DNA from: Candidatus Hydrogenedentota bacterium
Lineage (GTDB): Bacteria; Hydrogenedentota; Hydrogenedentia; Hydrogenedentales; JAEUWI01
DNA: 64,000 bases
Reading direction: 5' to 3'
Assembly (NCBI GenBank): GCA_016182605.1
Contig: JACPGE010000106.1
Span: 1-64,000 of the forward strand
A program made the translations under genes and the position numbers. The notes under the pieces are model-generated. The model was given only the letters and a program-made list of their open reading frames with translations, made no database searches and had not been told where the DNA came from. Shown in pieces: positions 16,298 to 25,211 of this stretch (the first letter of the stretch is position 1; every line of letters starts with the position of its first letter).

Positions 16298-16627
16298 TTG
16301 TTTTTCAATCGAAATAAGCGAATCGCGGAACGCGCACGCCAGGCCAGCGCGGACGAAACAGCCGGGAACACGGACGAGTTGTTCATGGTGACGTTCGAGC
16401 AGATGCAGAAGGGGCATATCGTGAAGCGCGGCCGTGAGACGGTGCGGCAGTGCGCGATTATCATCGATGGATACATGCACTTGGTGACCAGCGGCGAACA
16501 CGTAACGCGGGAGGTCTACCTGGCGCTGGTGGAAAAGGGGTATCTGCTCGCTTCGGGCAATCTGCCGCTGGCACGGGGCGTCCGGCGTCCGGTGGTGAAC
16601 GGAAGAGACGAGCTTTTGGATCGCTGA
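16298..16627 (+). CDS. Small hypothetical protein, TTG start, 109 aa
   Basis: A 109-residue soluble protein with a basic N-terminus and an alternating beta-strand-like core (QCAIIIDGYMHLVTSGEHV). No known family is recognised. The TTG at 16298 is the most plausible start, preceded by an AAGGA element; no good ATG exists before residue 30. It follows the lipoprotein gene by 26 bases, suggesting co-transcription, and is followed by a stem-loop. Coding character (codon bias, balanced composition) looks real, but the function is unknown. Confidence 0.6.
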   Translation: MFFNRNKRIAERARQASADETAGNTDELFMVTFEQMQKGHIVKRGRETVRQCAIIIDGYMHLVTSGEHVTREVYLALVEKGYLLASGNLPLARGVRRPVVNGRDELLDR

Positions 16628-16711
16628 CCGGCGTCGAATTGCGCCGGAATGGACCCGGAGGATTGCAGTGTGCTTGAGGCGCACCCCGGCGCCTGCCACG
16701 CAGTTGAGATG

Positions 16712-16742
16712 ACGGGCTATTTTACCGTTTGAAATGGCCCGT
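16712..16742 (+). terminator. Stem-loop, possible terminator
   Basis: ACGGGCTATTT (16712-16722) pairs with AAATGGCCCGT (16732-16742) over 11 bp with one G-T pair, leaving a 9-base loop. It lies 85 bases after the small hypothetical gene and before the glycosyltransferase. Only TTTG follows the stem, so termination would be weak; it could instead be a regulatory hairpin in the next gene's leader. Confidence 0.45.
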
Positions 16743-16798
16743 TTGTGCAGGACGCCGCACGGGGCGTTGTGAAAGGCACCTACAATGGGGAAGCGCCC

Positions 16799-17977
16799 AT
16801 GAGCACACTTTCCATTGCCATGATCGTGAAGGATGAGGCTCTCTTGTTGCCGGAGTGCCTCCAGCTTGCCCGCCAATGGGCCGACGAAATTTGCGTGGTC
16901 GACACAGGGTCCACGGATGGCACCCTGGAGATCCTGGCAGCCCATGGTTGCCGCACGGGCACGATGGCCTGGAACGATGACTTCTCCGCGGCGCGCAATG
17001 CGGCCATCGAACTGTGTGCAGGCGATTGGGTTTTTGCCCTGGACGCTGACGAGCGGCTTCGAGCGGAAGATCATGCGGCCTTGCGTGGACTGTGCGATGC
17101 GGCGCCCGATCATGGGGTGCGTTTCATTACCCGCAATTATACGGACCGGAGCAACCTGGCCGATTTTGTGGCCGAGGCTGGCGCGCCAGAAGCGCTGGGC
17201 TTTCCCGGCTGGTTTCCCAGCGGCAAGGTGCGTCTATTTCCCCGGCGCGCGGATTTGCGCTTTGAGGGCGTGGTGCACGAGATGATCAATCCCTCGCTTG
17301 AGCGCGTGGGCCTGCCCATTCTGGATTCGCCCATTCCCGTGCTTCATTATCCCCTCTTGAAGCCGGAAGCGGCCCACGCCAGCAAGCGGGACCTGTATCT
17401 GAGGCTGGGCGAGGCAAAGTGTGCGGCGGAACCGGACAATCCCAAGGCCTTTAGCGAATTGGGCGATCAACTCATGGACATGGAGGATGCAGGCGGCGCC
17501 ATGAAGGCCTACCGGGAAGCGGTGCGGCTGGACCCGGAGAATCCCCGGCGGCTGGTGAATCTGGGCACGGCATTGTACCTGCTGGGACACAAGGCGCAGG
17601 CGGCAGCTTTCCTGGATGCCGCGCTGCAACGGGATGCCTCACTGGCCGATGGCTGGCGCAACCTGGGGGTATTGCGCGCGGAGGAGGGCGACTGGGCCGG
17701 TGCGCTGCGCTGTTTCGAATCGGCGTTGTGCCATGCGCAGAGCAATGCGGATCTGCAGCGCTATGCAGCGCTCGCGCATCATCAGTTGGGCCAGCACGTG
17801 GAGGCCTGGCAATACATCTGCCGGGTGCTTCTTGCCTGCCCGGAGCATGGGGAGGTTCAGGCCCTGTGGCGCAGCATTGCCAAAGCGGAAGGCATGGCGC
17901 CGTTCGTCGCCCGGTTCCGGCAGTTTCATGAAGCTGCGTTTCCGCCGGGCCTGCTGGATAAATTGATCCAGTCCTGA
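16799..17977 (+). CDS. Glycosyltransferase family 2 with C-terminal TPR repeats
   Basis: Residues 1-230 of this 392-residue protein form a GT-A glycosyltransferase close to the WaaE/SunS-like branch: start TLSIAMIVKDEALLLPECL, nucleotide-binding VDTGSTDGT (35-42), and the metal-binding DAD at Asp82-Asp84. Residues about 230-370 are TPR units (for example AKAFSELGDQLMDMEDAGGA and related segments), a frequent arrangement in proteins that glycosylate peptides or cell-wall polymers. The ATG at 16799 follows GGGGAAG. It is convergent with the cyclase gene three bases away. Confidence 0.88.
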   Translation: MSTLSIAMIVKDEALLLPECLQLARQWADEICVVDTGSTDGTLEILAAHGCRTGTMAWNDDFSAARNAAIELCAGDWVFALDADERLRAEDHAALRGLCDAAPDHGVRFITRNYTDRSNLADFVAEAGAPEALGFPGWFPSGKVRLFPRRADLRFEGVVHEMINPSLERVGLPILDSPIPVLHYPLLKPEAAHASKRDLYLRLGEAKCAAEPDNPKAFSELGDQLMDMEDAGGAMKAYREAVRLDPENPRRLVNLGTALYLLGHKAQAAAFLDAALQRDASLADGWRNLGVLRAEEGDWAGALRCFESALCHAQSNADLQRYAALAHHQLGQHVEAWQYICRVLLACPEHGEVQALWRSIAKAEGMAPFVARFRQFHEAAFPPGLLDKLIQS

Positions 17978-17980
17978 TAC

Positions 17981-18601
17981 TCAGGTGTCCAGTCCGACGA
18001 AAGCGCGGCAGGGCGCGCCGTCGGCCCCGGCCAGCGGCATGGGCAGTACCACAAACTCGTGCGCCCCCGCGGGAATGCCCTGCAACTGAAGGCCCTCCAC
18101 CACGAAGACATTGTGCCGCAGGAGGGTGTGGTGCGTGGGGTCCGAATTGCCGAACGGCGCGATGGAAAGATAGTCAATGCCCACCAGGCGCACGCCTTCA
18201 TCCACAAGCCGTTGCGCTGCGGACTGGTCGAGCGCCACGAAATCTTTTTGAAAGGGCTCGCCCGTGCTGTAGGCGCCATTGCGGGTCTTGAACAAGACGC
18301 GGTCCAAGAGCCGCCCCTGGGGCAGATCTTCCGCACGGATCAGATCCAGGCCCATCAGTTCGATGACTTGCGCGCGGCCGAAAAAAACGGAGAAGTCCAC
18401 TTCATCCAGGCGATTGCCTTCGTCTTCAAAATGCCAGGGCGCGTCGCAGTGAGTCCCCGTGTGGGTGCCGAAGGCCACGCGCGATGTGTTGCAATGGGCC
18501 CCGTGCTGAATGCGGGAATCGGGCTCAAACACAAACGGATCGTCGCCCGGCCACACCGCCATACCCACCCGCATGGGAATGCTCACGTCTACCCAACGCA
18601 T
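17981..18601 (-). CDS. Cyclase family protein (kynurenine-formamidase-like metal hydrolase)
   Basis: A 206-residue protein with the family metal-binding motif HTGTHCDAPWHF (His47, His51, Asp53, His57) and the conserved DYLSIAPFGN and LLRHNVFVVEGL segments. The family includes KynB arylformamidase, isatin hydrolase and related enzymes that open amides or lactones with zinc or manganese. No tryptophan-catabolism genes are nearby; it sits in a three-gene minus-strand set with two Gfo/Idh/MocA oxidoreductases, which points to sugar or polyol metabolism. The ATG at 18601 follows AAGGAG with ideal spacing. Confidence 0.88.
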   Translation of the reverse strand: MRWVDVSIPMRVGMAVWPGDDPFVFEPDSRIQHGAHCNTSRVAFGTHTGTHCDAPWHFEDEGNRLDEVDFSVFFGRAQVIELMGLDLIRAEDLPQGRLLDRVLFKTRNGAYSTGEPFQKDFVALDQSAAQRLVDEGVRLVGIDYLSIAPFGNSDPTHHTLLRHNVFVVEGLQLQGIPAGAHEFVVLPMPLAGADGAPCRAFVGLDT

Positions 18602-18657
18602 ACGCGTCTCCTTGAGGGCCGCCGCGCGCGCGGCGTCTCCACACGTTAACGAAGAAC

Positions 18658-19641
18658 TTAAATGCGAACGGCCTTGCCGGCCTTGATCGATTTGTAGGCC
18701 GCCACGGTGACCGCGGTAGCCGCCACACCGTCTTCGCCGCTGGCACAGGGCGAACGCCGTTCGCGAATGGACTCGATGAAATCATGCACGAGCCCCAAAT
18801 CGGGGTTGTCGCCGTAACTGGCCCATTCGCTGCGGGCCGCGCGATCGCTGTACACATTGACCTTTTGCCCGAAGGCGTCCACATAGAGCACCCCTTTCGA
18901 GCCGATGAACTCCATGGTGACATCGCCCCAGGTGGGGTAGCTCTTCGGGCGGCTCCAGCTTGCGAGGTGGGAGACCTGCATGCCGCCCTCCATCTCCAGG
19001 TTGAGACTGCCGAGATCGTCGGTCTTCAGAGTCTTCTTGTGGAGCTGGTTGCCCGATTCGCAGTGTACCTTGGTGAATTCGCGGTCGAAGATCCACCGCA
19101 TCAGATCCACCACGTGCACGGTGTGATCCATCGTGGCGCCGCCGCCAGCCAGGACGTCGTCTGCGAACCAGCCACCGGGGGACTGGCCGTGGTTGGTGCA
19201 GGAGGCGGCATAAATTTCGCCAAACTCGCCCGCGCGTATGCGATCGCGCACCGCCATGAGGGTGGGCGCAAAGCGGCACGGGAATGCGGCGCCCAAGCCG
19301 ACCTTGGCCTGTTTGCAGGCCTTGACCATGGCCTTGGCGTCTTCCAGCGAAGGCGACAGCGGTTTCTCGCAGAGTATCCACTTGCCCGCGGCCGCGGCCT
19401 CTTCCACCATGCTTCGATGCTTCACGTTCTCCGAGCAGATGCAGACGCCCTCCATCTTCCCCGAAAGAAATTGCGTGAGGTTGCCGGTGTAGGTGGTATT
19501 GAACTGTTTCGCCGCGGCCTGGCCACGCTTCTTGTCATCGTCCCAGATGCCGGCGAGTTTCACGCCCGGCAGGGCATTGAAACACGCCGCATAGCTGTAG
19601 GCATGCATATGCGCGAAACTCATGATCCCGATGTTGACCAT
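18658..19641 (-). CDS. Gfo/Idh/MocA family oxidoreductase (1)
   Basis: A 327-residue NAD(P)-dependent sugar or polyol dehydrogenase-like protein. The catalytic lysine motif CEKPLSPSLEDA and the C-terminal sheet domain (GGATMDHTVHVVDLMRWI) are clear. The N-terminal Rossmann loop reads GIMSFAHMHAYSY rather than the usual GxGxxG, so cofactor binding may be altered, as in several planctomycete-type members. The ATG at 19641 follows GGAGG with 8-base spacing; an in-frame TTG five codons upstream is less likely. It lies between the cyclase gene and a second member of the same family. Confidence 0.88.
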   Translation of the reverse strand: MVNIGIMSFAHMHAYSYAACFNALPGVKLAGIWDDDKKRGQAAAKQFNTTYTGNLTQFLSGKMEGVCICSENVKHRSMVEEAAAAGKWILCEKPLSPSLEDAKAMVKACKQAKVGLGAAFPCRFAPTLMAVRDRIRAGEFGEIYAASCTNHGQSPGGWFADDVLAGGGATMDHTVHVVDLMRWIFDREFTKVHCESGNQLHKKTLKTDDLGSLNLEMEGGMQVSHLASWSRPKSYPTWGDVTMEFIGSKGVLYVDAFGQKVNVYSDRAARSEWASYGDNPDLGLVHDFIESIRERRSPCASGEDGVAATAVTVAAYKSIKAGKAVRI

Positions 19642-19689
19642 CTTATCGTCCTCCAACGTGCGTTGGTTGAGGTGCTGCTCTTAAGGGGA

Positions 19690-20664
19690 CTAAAACGCGA
19701 CTGGCTGGCCCGTGCGCGCCGAAGTGAGCGCGGCTTCCGCCATCGCCACGGCCTTCAGGGCGTCTGCCGGCGAGACCCGCGGGCATTTGCCCGTGTCAAT
19801 CCACTGGACAAAATCCAGCCACTCGCGCAGATAGGGGCTTTCGCTCACGGGGCTGCTGGGCACAATCATGGAGCCGGTGGCGCTTTCGCTGCGCAGCATC
19901 GAGGTCAAGGGCGCTTCCGCACTGTCGTAGGCGATAAGGCCCTCACTGCCGCACAACTCGGCCTTCACCCGGAACCCCGCAGGGTGCGCCCAGGAACCAA
20001 TCACCGTGGCAATAATGCCATTCTTCATCCGCATCGTCACCTGGGAATAATCCATGAATACCGGCTTGGACTTCATCAGGGCCTGGCAGAAGATGCGCTT
20101 GGGCTCGCCAAAGGTATAGCGCAGCCAGTCCAGGTCATGGATCATGCAGTCCATGGTGACGCCGCCACTCTTCTTGTAGTCGGCGAACCAGCTCTTCGGG
20201 CCGTTGGGGAGCAGGCCGCCGCGATAGAGCTTCACAAAGCCCACTTCGCCGATGCGCCCGCTCTTCGCCTGTTCGCGCAGGGTTTCGAACTCGTGAAAGT
20301 AGCGCACGACATGGCCGACGAAGAGTTTTACGCCGGCCTTGTCGACCGCGGCCAGCGCGGCCTCGCATTCCTTCACCGTGCGGCAGAAAGGCTTTTCACA
20401 GAAAATGTGCTTGCCCGCGCGTGCCGCCGCCTTGATAAGGGGAAGGTGCTCCGGTGTGGGCGTGGCGATGGCCACAATATCGATGTTCTTGTTCTCGATG
20501 GCTTTCAAGCCGTCCGTGACGGCCTTGGCGCCATACTTCTGCGCCAGCGCGACGGCGGCAGGGCGCGCTTCGTCGGCACAAACGGCCAGGGTGAGGCCGC
20601 TGCGCGAAATCATTTCCGCATGCATGCGGCCCATGCCGCCGCAACCAATCAACAATACGTTCAT
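19690..20664 (-). CDS. Gfo/Idh/MocA family oxidoreductase (2)
   Basis: A 324-residue protein with a proper Rossmann start (LLIGCGGMGRMHAEM), catalytic CEKPFCRTVKE and the family C-terminal domain (GGVTMDCMIHDLDWLRY). It probably oxidises or reduces a sugar or cyclitol with NAD(P). The ATG at 20664 is preceded by AAGGAG. It is first in the three-gene minus-strand cluster (48 and 56 bases between genes), so it and the next oxidoreductase and cyclase are likely co-transcribed. The substrate cannot be told from the sequence. Confidence 0.9.
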   Translation of the reverse strand: MNVLLIGCGGMGRMHAEMISRSGLTLAVCADEARPAAVALAQKYGAKAVTDGLKAIENKNIDIVAIATPTPEHLPLIKAAARAGKHIFCEKPFCRTVKECEAALAAVDKAGVKLFVGHVVRYFHEFETLREQAKSGRIGEVGFVKLYRGGLLPNGPKSWFADYKKSGGVTMDCMIHDLDWLRYTFGEPKRIFCQALMKSKPVFMDYSQVTMRMKNGIIATVIGSWAHPAGFRVKAELCGSEGLIAYDSAEAPLTSMLRSESATGSMIVPSSPVSESPYLREWLDFVQWIDTGKCPRVSPADALKAVAMAEAALTSARTGQPVAF

Positions 20665-20835
20665 GGATAGTGCTCCTTCCACGGGACGTGGGAATGGCCC
20701 CTACGATAACATGCTGCACCCCCCGAATGCAGGGATTCATCCCCCCGCCGAAGGGGAGCGCAAAAACTTGAGCGGGAGGCGCGACTAGGCGACAATGACG
20801 GCGCCCCCGTGCGGGCTATTTGGGAAGGTAATCAC

Positions 20836-21408
20836 TTGATCAAACACGTTTGTGTTTTCGCCGCGTCCTCCAACAGTTCGCCCGCCTCTTTCGTGCTTGC
20901 CGCGGAAGCCGTGGGCCGTCTCATCGCCGAGCGCGACTACAGGCTGGTCTATGGCGCGGGCGCGGTGGGGCTCATGGGGGTAACGGCGCGCTCGGTGCAC
21001 GCGCACCACGGTCACGTGATAGGGGTCATTCCGGAAAAACTCCGGACCATCGAGCTGGCCTACGAGGCGGCCGACGAGATTATCGTGACGCAGACGATGA
21101 GCGAGCGGAAGTCCATCATGGAGAGCCGATCCGACGCCTTCATTTTTTTGCCGGGCGGTTTCGGCACCATAGAGGAGTTGATGGAGGTCATCGTGCTCAA
21201 GCAACTGGGCTACCACGCAAAGCCGCTTGTATTTCTCAACGTGGATGGTATTTATGATGGACTCATGGCCTTTTTCGCCGATCTCATGAATGCGGGACTG
21301 GTGAAGGACGATCAGTGCAACCTCTTTCACGTCGCGGAGACCCCGGAAGCCATCTTCGACTATTTCGACTCCTATGATCCCGCCACCGTGAGCACGAAGT
21401 GGTTTTAG
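20836..21408 (+). CDS. LOG family protein (cytokinin riboside monophosphate phosphoribohydrolase-like)
   Basis: A 190-residue Rossmann-like nucleotide hydrolase of the LOG/YgdH/TIGR00730 family. It has the signature PGGFGTIEE (106-114) and the upstream Arg-Lys pair (SERKSIMESRSDAF, Arg91-Lys92), with the nucleotide-binding GAGAVGLMG near 40-48. Members release nucleobase from nucleoside 5'-monophosphates; in bacteria the role is usually nucleotide salvage or clean-up. The TTG at 20836 after GGGAAGG gives the normal N-terminus (IKHVCVFAASS); a GTG 27 bases upstream is less likely. It is followed 27 bases later by the fused MFS/spermidine-synthase gene. Confidence 0.88.
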   Translation: MIKHVCVFAASSNSSPASFVLAAEAVGRLIAERDYRLVYGAGAVGLMGVTARSVHAHHGHVIGVIPEKLRTIELAYEAADEIIVTQTMSERKSIMESRSDAFIFLPGGFGTIEELMEVIVLKQLGYHAKPLVFLNVDGIYDGLMAFFADLMNAGLVKDDQCNLFHVAETPEAIFDYFDSYDPATVSTKWF

Positions 21409-21435
21409 GCAGTACAAGGGCCTGATGGCAATACC

Positions 21436-24129
21436 ATGCAGCAAGACACTTCACGACGCAATGCCGCACTTCTCTTCGCAATCATACTGACCTTCTTCTT
21501 TCTGTCCGGTGCGTGCGGGCTGGTCTATCAGGTGGTGTGGACGCGCAAGCTCGTGCTGCTCTTTGGCACCACGTCGTACGCGGTCAGTACGGTGCTCTCC
21601 ATCTTCTTCCTCGGCCTGGGGCTGGGCAGCCTGTGGGGCGGGCGCTGGGCCGACCGCACGCCGAGCCCCCTGGGCCGATATGGTGTGCTCGAGATTATGA
21701 TCGGCCTCTGGGCGGTGGCTTTTCTGCTTATGGTGGGCTACGGCGAAGGCCTGGTGGTGGCCGTGCTGCGCGCTTTCGATTTCAGCCGGGGCGTGGGCAT
21801 CGGGTTGCGCGCACTCATGGCCACGGCGCTGCTCTTTGTGCCGGTGTTTTGCATGGGCGCCACACTGCCGCTGCTGTCGCGCTTCGCCACACGAACCCCC
21901 ACCGTGCGCGCTTTCCCCATCGGCGCGCTCTACACACTGAACACGCTCGGCGCCGTTGCGGGCTGTTTCACCGCGGGCTTCTACCTTATTCCCACGTTTG
22001 GTTACACCCGCGCGACCTTGATCGCGGCGGCGGTGAACGGGGGCATTGGTGTGGCCTCGCTGCTGCTCGCCCGCGGGAGGGAGTCCGCACCCTTTGCCGT
22101 GGATTCCGTCGAATCGGATATCCTGCCTTCCAACACGCGGCAGCTTCACGCACGCGTGGTACTTGCCGCATTCTTCCTGTCTGGATTTTGTTCGCTCGCC
22201 ATGGAAGTGCTGTGGACCCGTCTTCTCACCATCGTGTTTCTTGGCACGACCTACGCCTACACCACCATGCTCACGACGCTGCTCTGCGGCATTGCACTCG
22301 GGAGCGGATTCGCATCGTATCTCAGCGATCGATTCCGGCATACCCTGGCCCTGCTGGGCACGGCACTGGGTCTTACCGGGGTGGGTGCGATTTATCTGTT
22401 GCATACCCTCTCGGAGTTGCCCGGAAAATACCTCGAATTGCAGCGGGACTCGGGCAACGAGTGGTCCGATGTAATGCAGGGCACCGTGTTCTACTGCTTC
22501 GTCACGCTGCTGCCCACGACGTTTTTTCTGGGCATGACGTTCCCACTTGTGGTGCGCGCGATCGCTTCACAGCGCGAGCATGTGGGCAGTGATGTGGGAA
22601 GACTCTATTTCGTGAACACCATGGGAGGCGTTCTGGGGGCGATCGCGGGAGGCTACATACTCATACCGATGTTGGGGACGCAGGATGGCATTGAGGTCTT
22701 GGCGTGGCTGTTGGGTCTTACGGGGCTGGTTCTGCTGAGCCGGCGATTCGGGACACCGCTGTGGCTGGACGGACTTTGTTCGGTGGGCATTCTAGTTGCC
22801 GGAGGTGCTGCCCTTTTGGCAGCTCCAAACGACGTGAACGAGGATCTCACTCTGGGTTACATTCCCGAGGAACATCGCATCCTGCTCTACGAGGAGGAAG
22901 TCGAGGGCACCGTTGCGGTCTCCGCGCCCATAGATGCCGAGCCGGGCCACGACCGGGTGCTCTGGATCAACCGGGTGCAGGCCACGACATCCATTGAACG
23001 CGGGGTGCGCATGAACCGCCTTCAGGGCGCCATGCCATTGCTTTTTGAACACGACATTAACAACGTGCTCTTCATGTGCTTCGGTTCGGGCATTACCTGC
23101 GGCACCTTGGCGCTGTCCGATTTCGATCATATCGACGCTGTGGAGATCTCGCCCGGCGTATTGCGCGCTGCGCCGCTCTTTGAGAAGGATAACCTGGGCG
23201 TTATCGGCAATCCCAAGATGCAGTTTCACATCGACGACGGGCGGAACTATCTGCTCACGACGGAGAACGAATACGATCTCATTACGTTTGAACCCATGCC
23301 GCTTGCGCTCGCGGGGGTGTCTACCTTCTACACGCAAGACTATTACCGGCTCTGCCTGGAGCGGCTCACGCCGGGTGGACTGGTGTCGCAGTGGGTGCCA
23401 TTGCACAGCCTGAACCCCGAGGTGGTGCGCTCGCTGGTTTACACGTTCACCACGGTTTTTCCGCATTACAATGCCTGGTTCATCAATGCCGACCTCTTCC
23501 TCATCGGCTCGAACGAAGCGCTGCGCCTGAACTACGGGAAGGCCGTGCAGCGCATGCAGAATCCCGTGTTGAAACAGGCGCTGAACGACGTGGCCTTTAA
23601 GGACCTCATCGAACTTATATCCTGTTTCATGCTCGATCAGGGCGGGGTGGATGCCTTTGCGCAGGGCGGTGATGTGATGACCGACGACCGGCCCTGGGCG
23701 GAGTTCATCGCTCCGAAGCTGGTCTATGCCCGGACACAACACGAATCCATGGCGGCCTTCGCACATTTGCAGAAGAACCCGCTGGAGGTCTTCGCGACAC
23801 CGCCCCCGGCAGAGATTCAGGCGCAGATAACGCGGCGATTCGAAGCGCGCAAGGAGACCATCGCGGGCGTGCAGGCGTATTATGGCGGCATGGCCATCGA
23901 CCGCAGCGCCTTCGACCGGTTTCTTGCAGCGCTCAAGATCGATCCGAACGACTACACGGCGCGGTACTATCTGGGCGAGATCGCGCGCCTGCAAGGCCAG
24001 GCCCGCATTCAGTGGGAAGAGTTCGACAAGGCGGAAGCGCTCCTCACCGATGCGGTGCAGTACTTGCCCGAAGACGCCACGCTGCTGAAACTGCTTCAAC
24101 AGGCCCGCGAGAAGAAGCCGCCAGAATAG
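21436..24129 (+). CDS. Fused MFS-type transporter / spermidine-synthase-like protein
   Basis: An 897-residue protein. Residues 1-460 hold about 12-14 membrane helices in two related halves, each starting with a motif such as LSGACGLVYQVVWTRKL and LSGFCSLAMEVLWTRLL. A spermidine-synthase-like Rossmann domain follows (about 500-690; FMCFGSGITCGTL, DAVEISPGVL, IDDGRNYLL). The usual DxxDP aminopropyl-transfer motif reads FEPMPLA, so true polyamine synthesis is doubtful. The last ~130 residues look TPR-like. Such fusions are common in this kind of genome, with no established substrate. Confidence 0.88.
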   Translation: MQQDTSRRNAALLFAIILTFFFLSGACGLVYQVVWTRKLVLLFGTTSYAVSTVLSIFFLGLGLGSLWGGRWADRTPSPLGRYGVLEIMIGLWAVAFLLMVGYGEGLVVAVLRAFDFSRGVGIGLRALMATALLFVPVFCMGATLPLLSRFATRTPTVRAFPIGALYTLNTLGAVAGCFTAGFYLIPTFGYTRATLIAAAVNGGIGVASLLLARGRESAPFAVDSVESDILPSNTRQLHARVVLAAFFLSGFCSLAMEVLWTRLLTIVFLGTTYAYTTMLTTLLCGIALGSGFASYLSDRFRHTLALLGTALGLTGVGAIYLLHTLSELPGKYLELQRDSGNEWSDVMQGTVFYCFVTLLPTTFFLGMTFPLVVRAIASQREHVGSDVGRLYFVNTMGGVLGAIAGGYILIPMLGTQDGIEVLAWLLGLTGLVLLSRRFGTPLWLDGLCSVGILVAGGAALLAAPNDVNEDLTLGYIPEEHRILLYEEEVEGTVAVSAPIDAEPGHDRVLWINRVQATTSIERGVRMNRLQGAMPLLFEHDINNVLFMCFGSGITCGTLALSDFDHIDAVEISPGVLRAAPLFEKDNLGVIGNPKMQFHIDDGRNYLLTTENEYDLITFEPMPLALAGVSTFYTQDYYRLCLERLTPGGLVSQWVPLHSLNPEVVRSLVYTFTTVFPHYNAWFINADLFLIGSNEALRLNYGKAVQRMQNPVLKQALNDVAFKDLIELISCFMLDQGGVDAFAQGGDVMTDDRPWAEFIAPKLVYARTQHESMAAFAHLQKNPLEVFATPPPAEIQAQITRRFEARKETIAGVQAYYGGMAIDRSAFDRFLAALKIDPNDYTARYYLGEIARLQGQARIQWEEFDKAEALLTDAVQYLPEDATLLKLLQQAREKKPPE

Positions 24130-24153
24130 GGAGTACCTTCCCCGCCAAAAGAG

Positions 24154-24182
24154 ATCGGACGGATCAATCCGATCCGTCCGAT
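24154..24182. terminator. Perfect 12-bp hairpin between convergent genes, bidirectional terminator
   Basis: ATCGGACGGATC (24154-24165) and GATCCGTCCGAT (24171-24182) pair perfectly around the 5-base loop AATCC. It sits between the convergent spermidine-synthase-like and nucleoside-hydrolase genes. On the minus strand the stem is followed by CTCTTTTGG, a weak T-tract; on the plus strand the T-tract is poor. Serving both genes is the simplest explanation. Confidence 0.7.
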
Positions 24183-24203
24183 GGGCTCTTGCTCTTGTGT
24201 GCG

Positions 24204-25187
24204 CTATTTTTGCGGTGGCTGGCTGGCGAGGGTGGCGAGCGTTTCCCGCACCACGGCGCGCTGCACGGCATCTGCAATCAGGTACTGGTGCCTGCCGTTC
24301 GGGTCTTCGGAGAAGGTGGTCTCGCCGCGATCGTCGACCGTCACCGTGCCTTTGGGCGAGAGCGCGAAGTAGCCGCGATCCGGACGCAGTACCCACAATA
24401 CACTCGTAAGATCCCACGTGGGCCGCTCATGCGGTGTGGGGGTGTACAACTGGTAGGCTTCCTGCAAGGGGTGGTGCTTCACATAGCCGAAGTCGTGGTC
24501 GATGCTTGCCGCGGGATAGGGAATGGCGAGTCCGATCTCGAATCCGCTCCATATAATGGGCGTGGGCCAGTCTTTCGCGAGCTTCTGCGCCGCGGGAATG
24601 TCCAGCACCACGTTGTATTCGAGGTGGGTTTTGCCGTCGATGGGGGCGAAGGCGCCGGCCATCACGGAGAGCATGCGCACCTTTATCGTGGCGAGTTCCA
24701 TGCCGGTGAGGGGGGAAGCGGCGTCGGTGCCGGAATCGAGCAGGCGCGCGAGGTTGGTGGAGAAGCCCACCTGTGCGATGACCACACTGCGATCGGCCTG
24801 CGCCGCGAGGGCCTGGCGCAATACCGCGACGGCATCGGGCGCATCGTTGCCACTCACGAGATCGTGCGGATAGCGCTGGGCATCGCCGTTCTTCTCGTTG
24901 GCGAGCACGGTGAACTTGCTGGGCTCGGGGGTGACGCCGCCCTTCATCACGCCGATGGGCACGCCGCCCCGGCCGTAGAACGTGTTCACGAGATCCACAT
25001 AGGGTGCGGAGAGCGGTTCGTCTTTCGTAATCGTCACCGCGATCAGTTCGCACTCGCCGCGATCCTGCAAGGCGTGGATGACCCCGAGGGCAAGTGCGTC
25101 GTCCACGTCGTTGCCCATGTCGGTGTCGAAGATAATGGGAATGGGGGAAGCGGCGAGGGCCGCGCTCACGATGAGGGAAAGCAGCAT
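24204..25187 (-). CDS. Secreted nucleoside hydrolase (IunH/RihB-like)
   Basis: A 327-residue protein with the hallmark calcium-binding N-terminal cluster FDTDMGNDVDD (Asp21 to Asp30) and the typical VAQxG-type segment (VIAQVGFSTNLARLL), followed by TWDLTSVLWVL. It should hydrolyse the N-glycosidic bond of nucleosides. A short hydrophobic leader (LLSLIVSAALAAS) suggests export; family members without it act in the cytoplasm. The gene starts 24 bases from the stop codon of the upstream dynamin-like GTPase gene on the same strand. Confidence 0.9.
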   Translation of the reverse strand: MLLSLIVSAALAASPIPIIFDTDMGNDVDDALALGVIHALQDRGECELIAVTITKDEPLSAPYVDLVNTFYGRGGVPIGVMKGGVTPEPSKFTVLANEKNGDAQRYPHDLVSGNDAPDAVAVLRQALAAQADRSVVIAQVGFSTNLARLLDSGTDAASPLTGMELATIKVRMLSVMAGAFAPIDGKTHLEYNVVLDIPAAQKLAKDWPTPIIWSGFEIGLAIPYPAASIDHDFGYVKHHPLQEAYQLYTPTPHERPTWDLTSVLWVLRPDRGYFALSPKGTVTVDDRGETTFSEDPNGRHQYLIADAVQRAVVRETLATLASQPPQK

Positions 25188-25211
25188 CTACGGTCTCTCC
25201 TTAAGGGTTCA

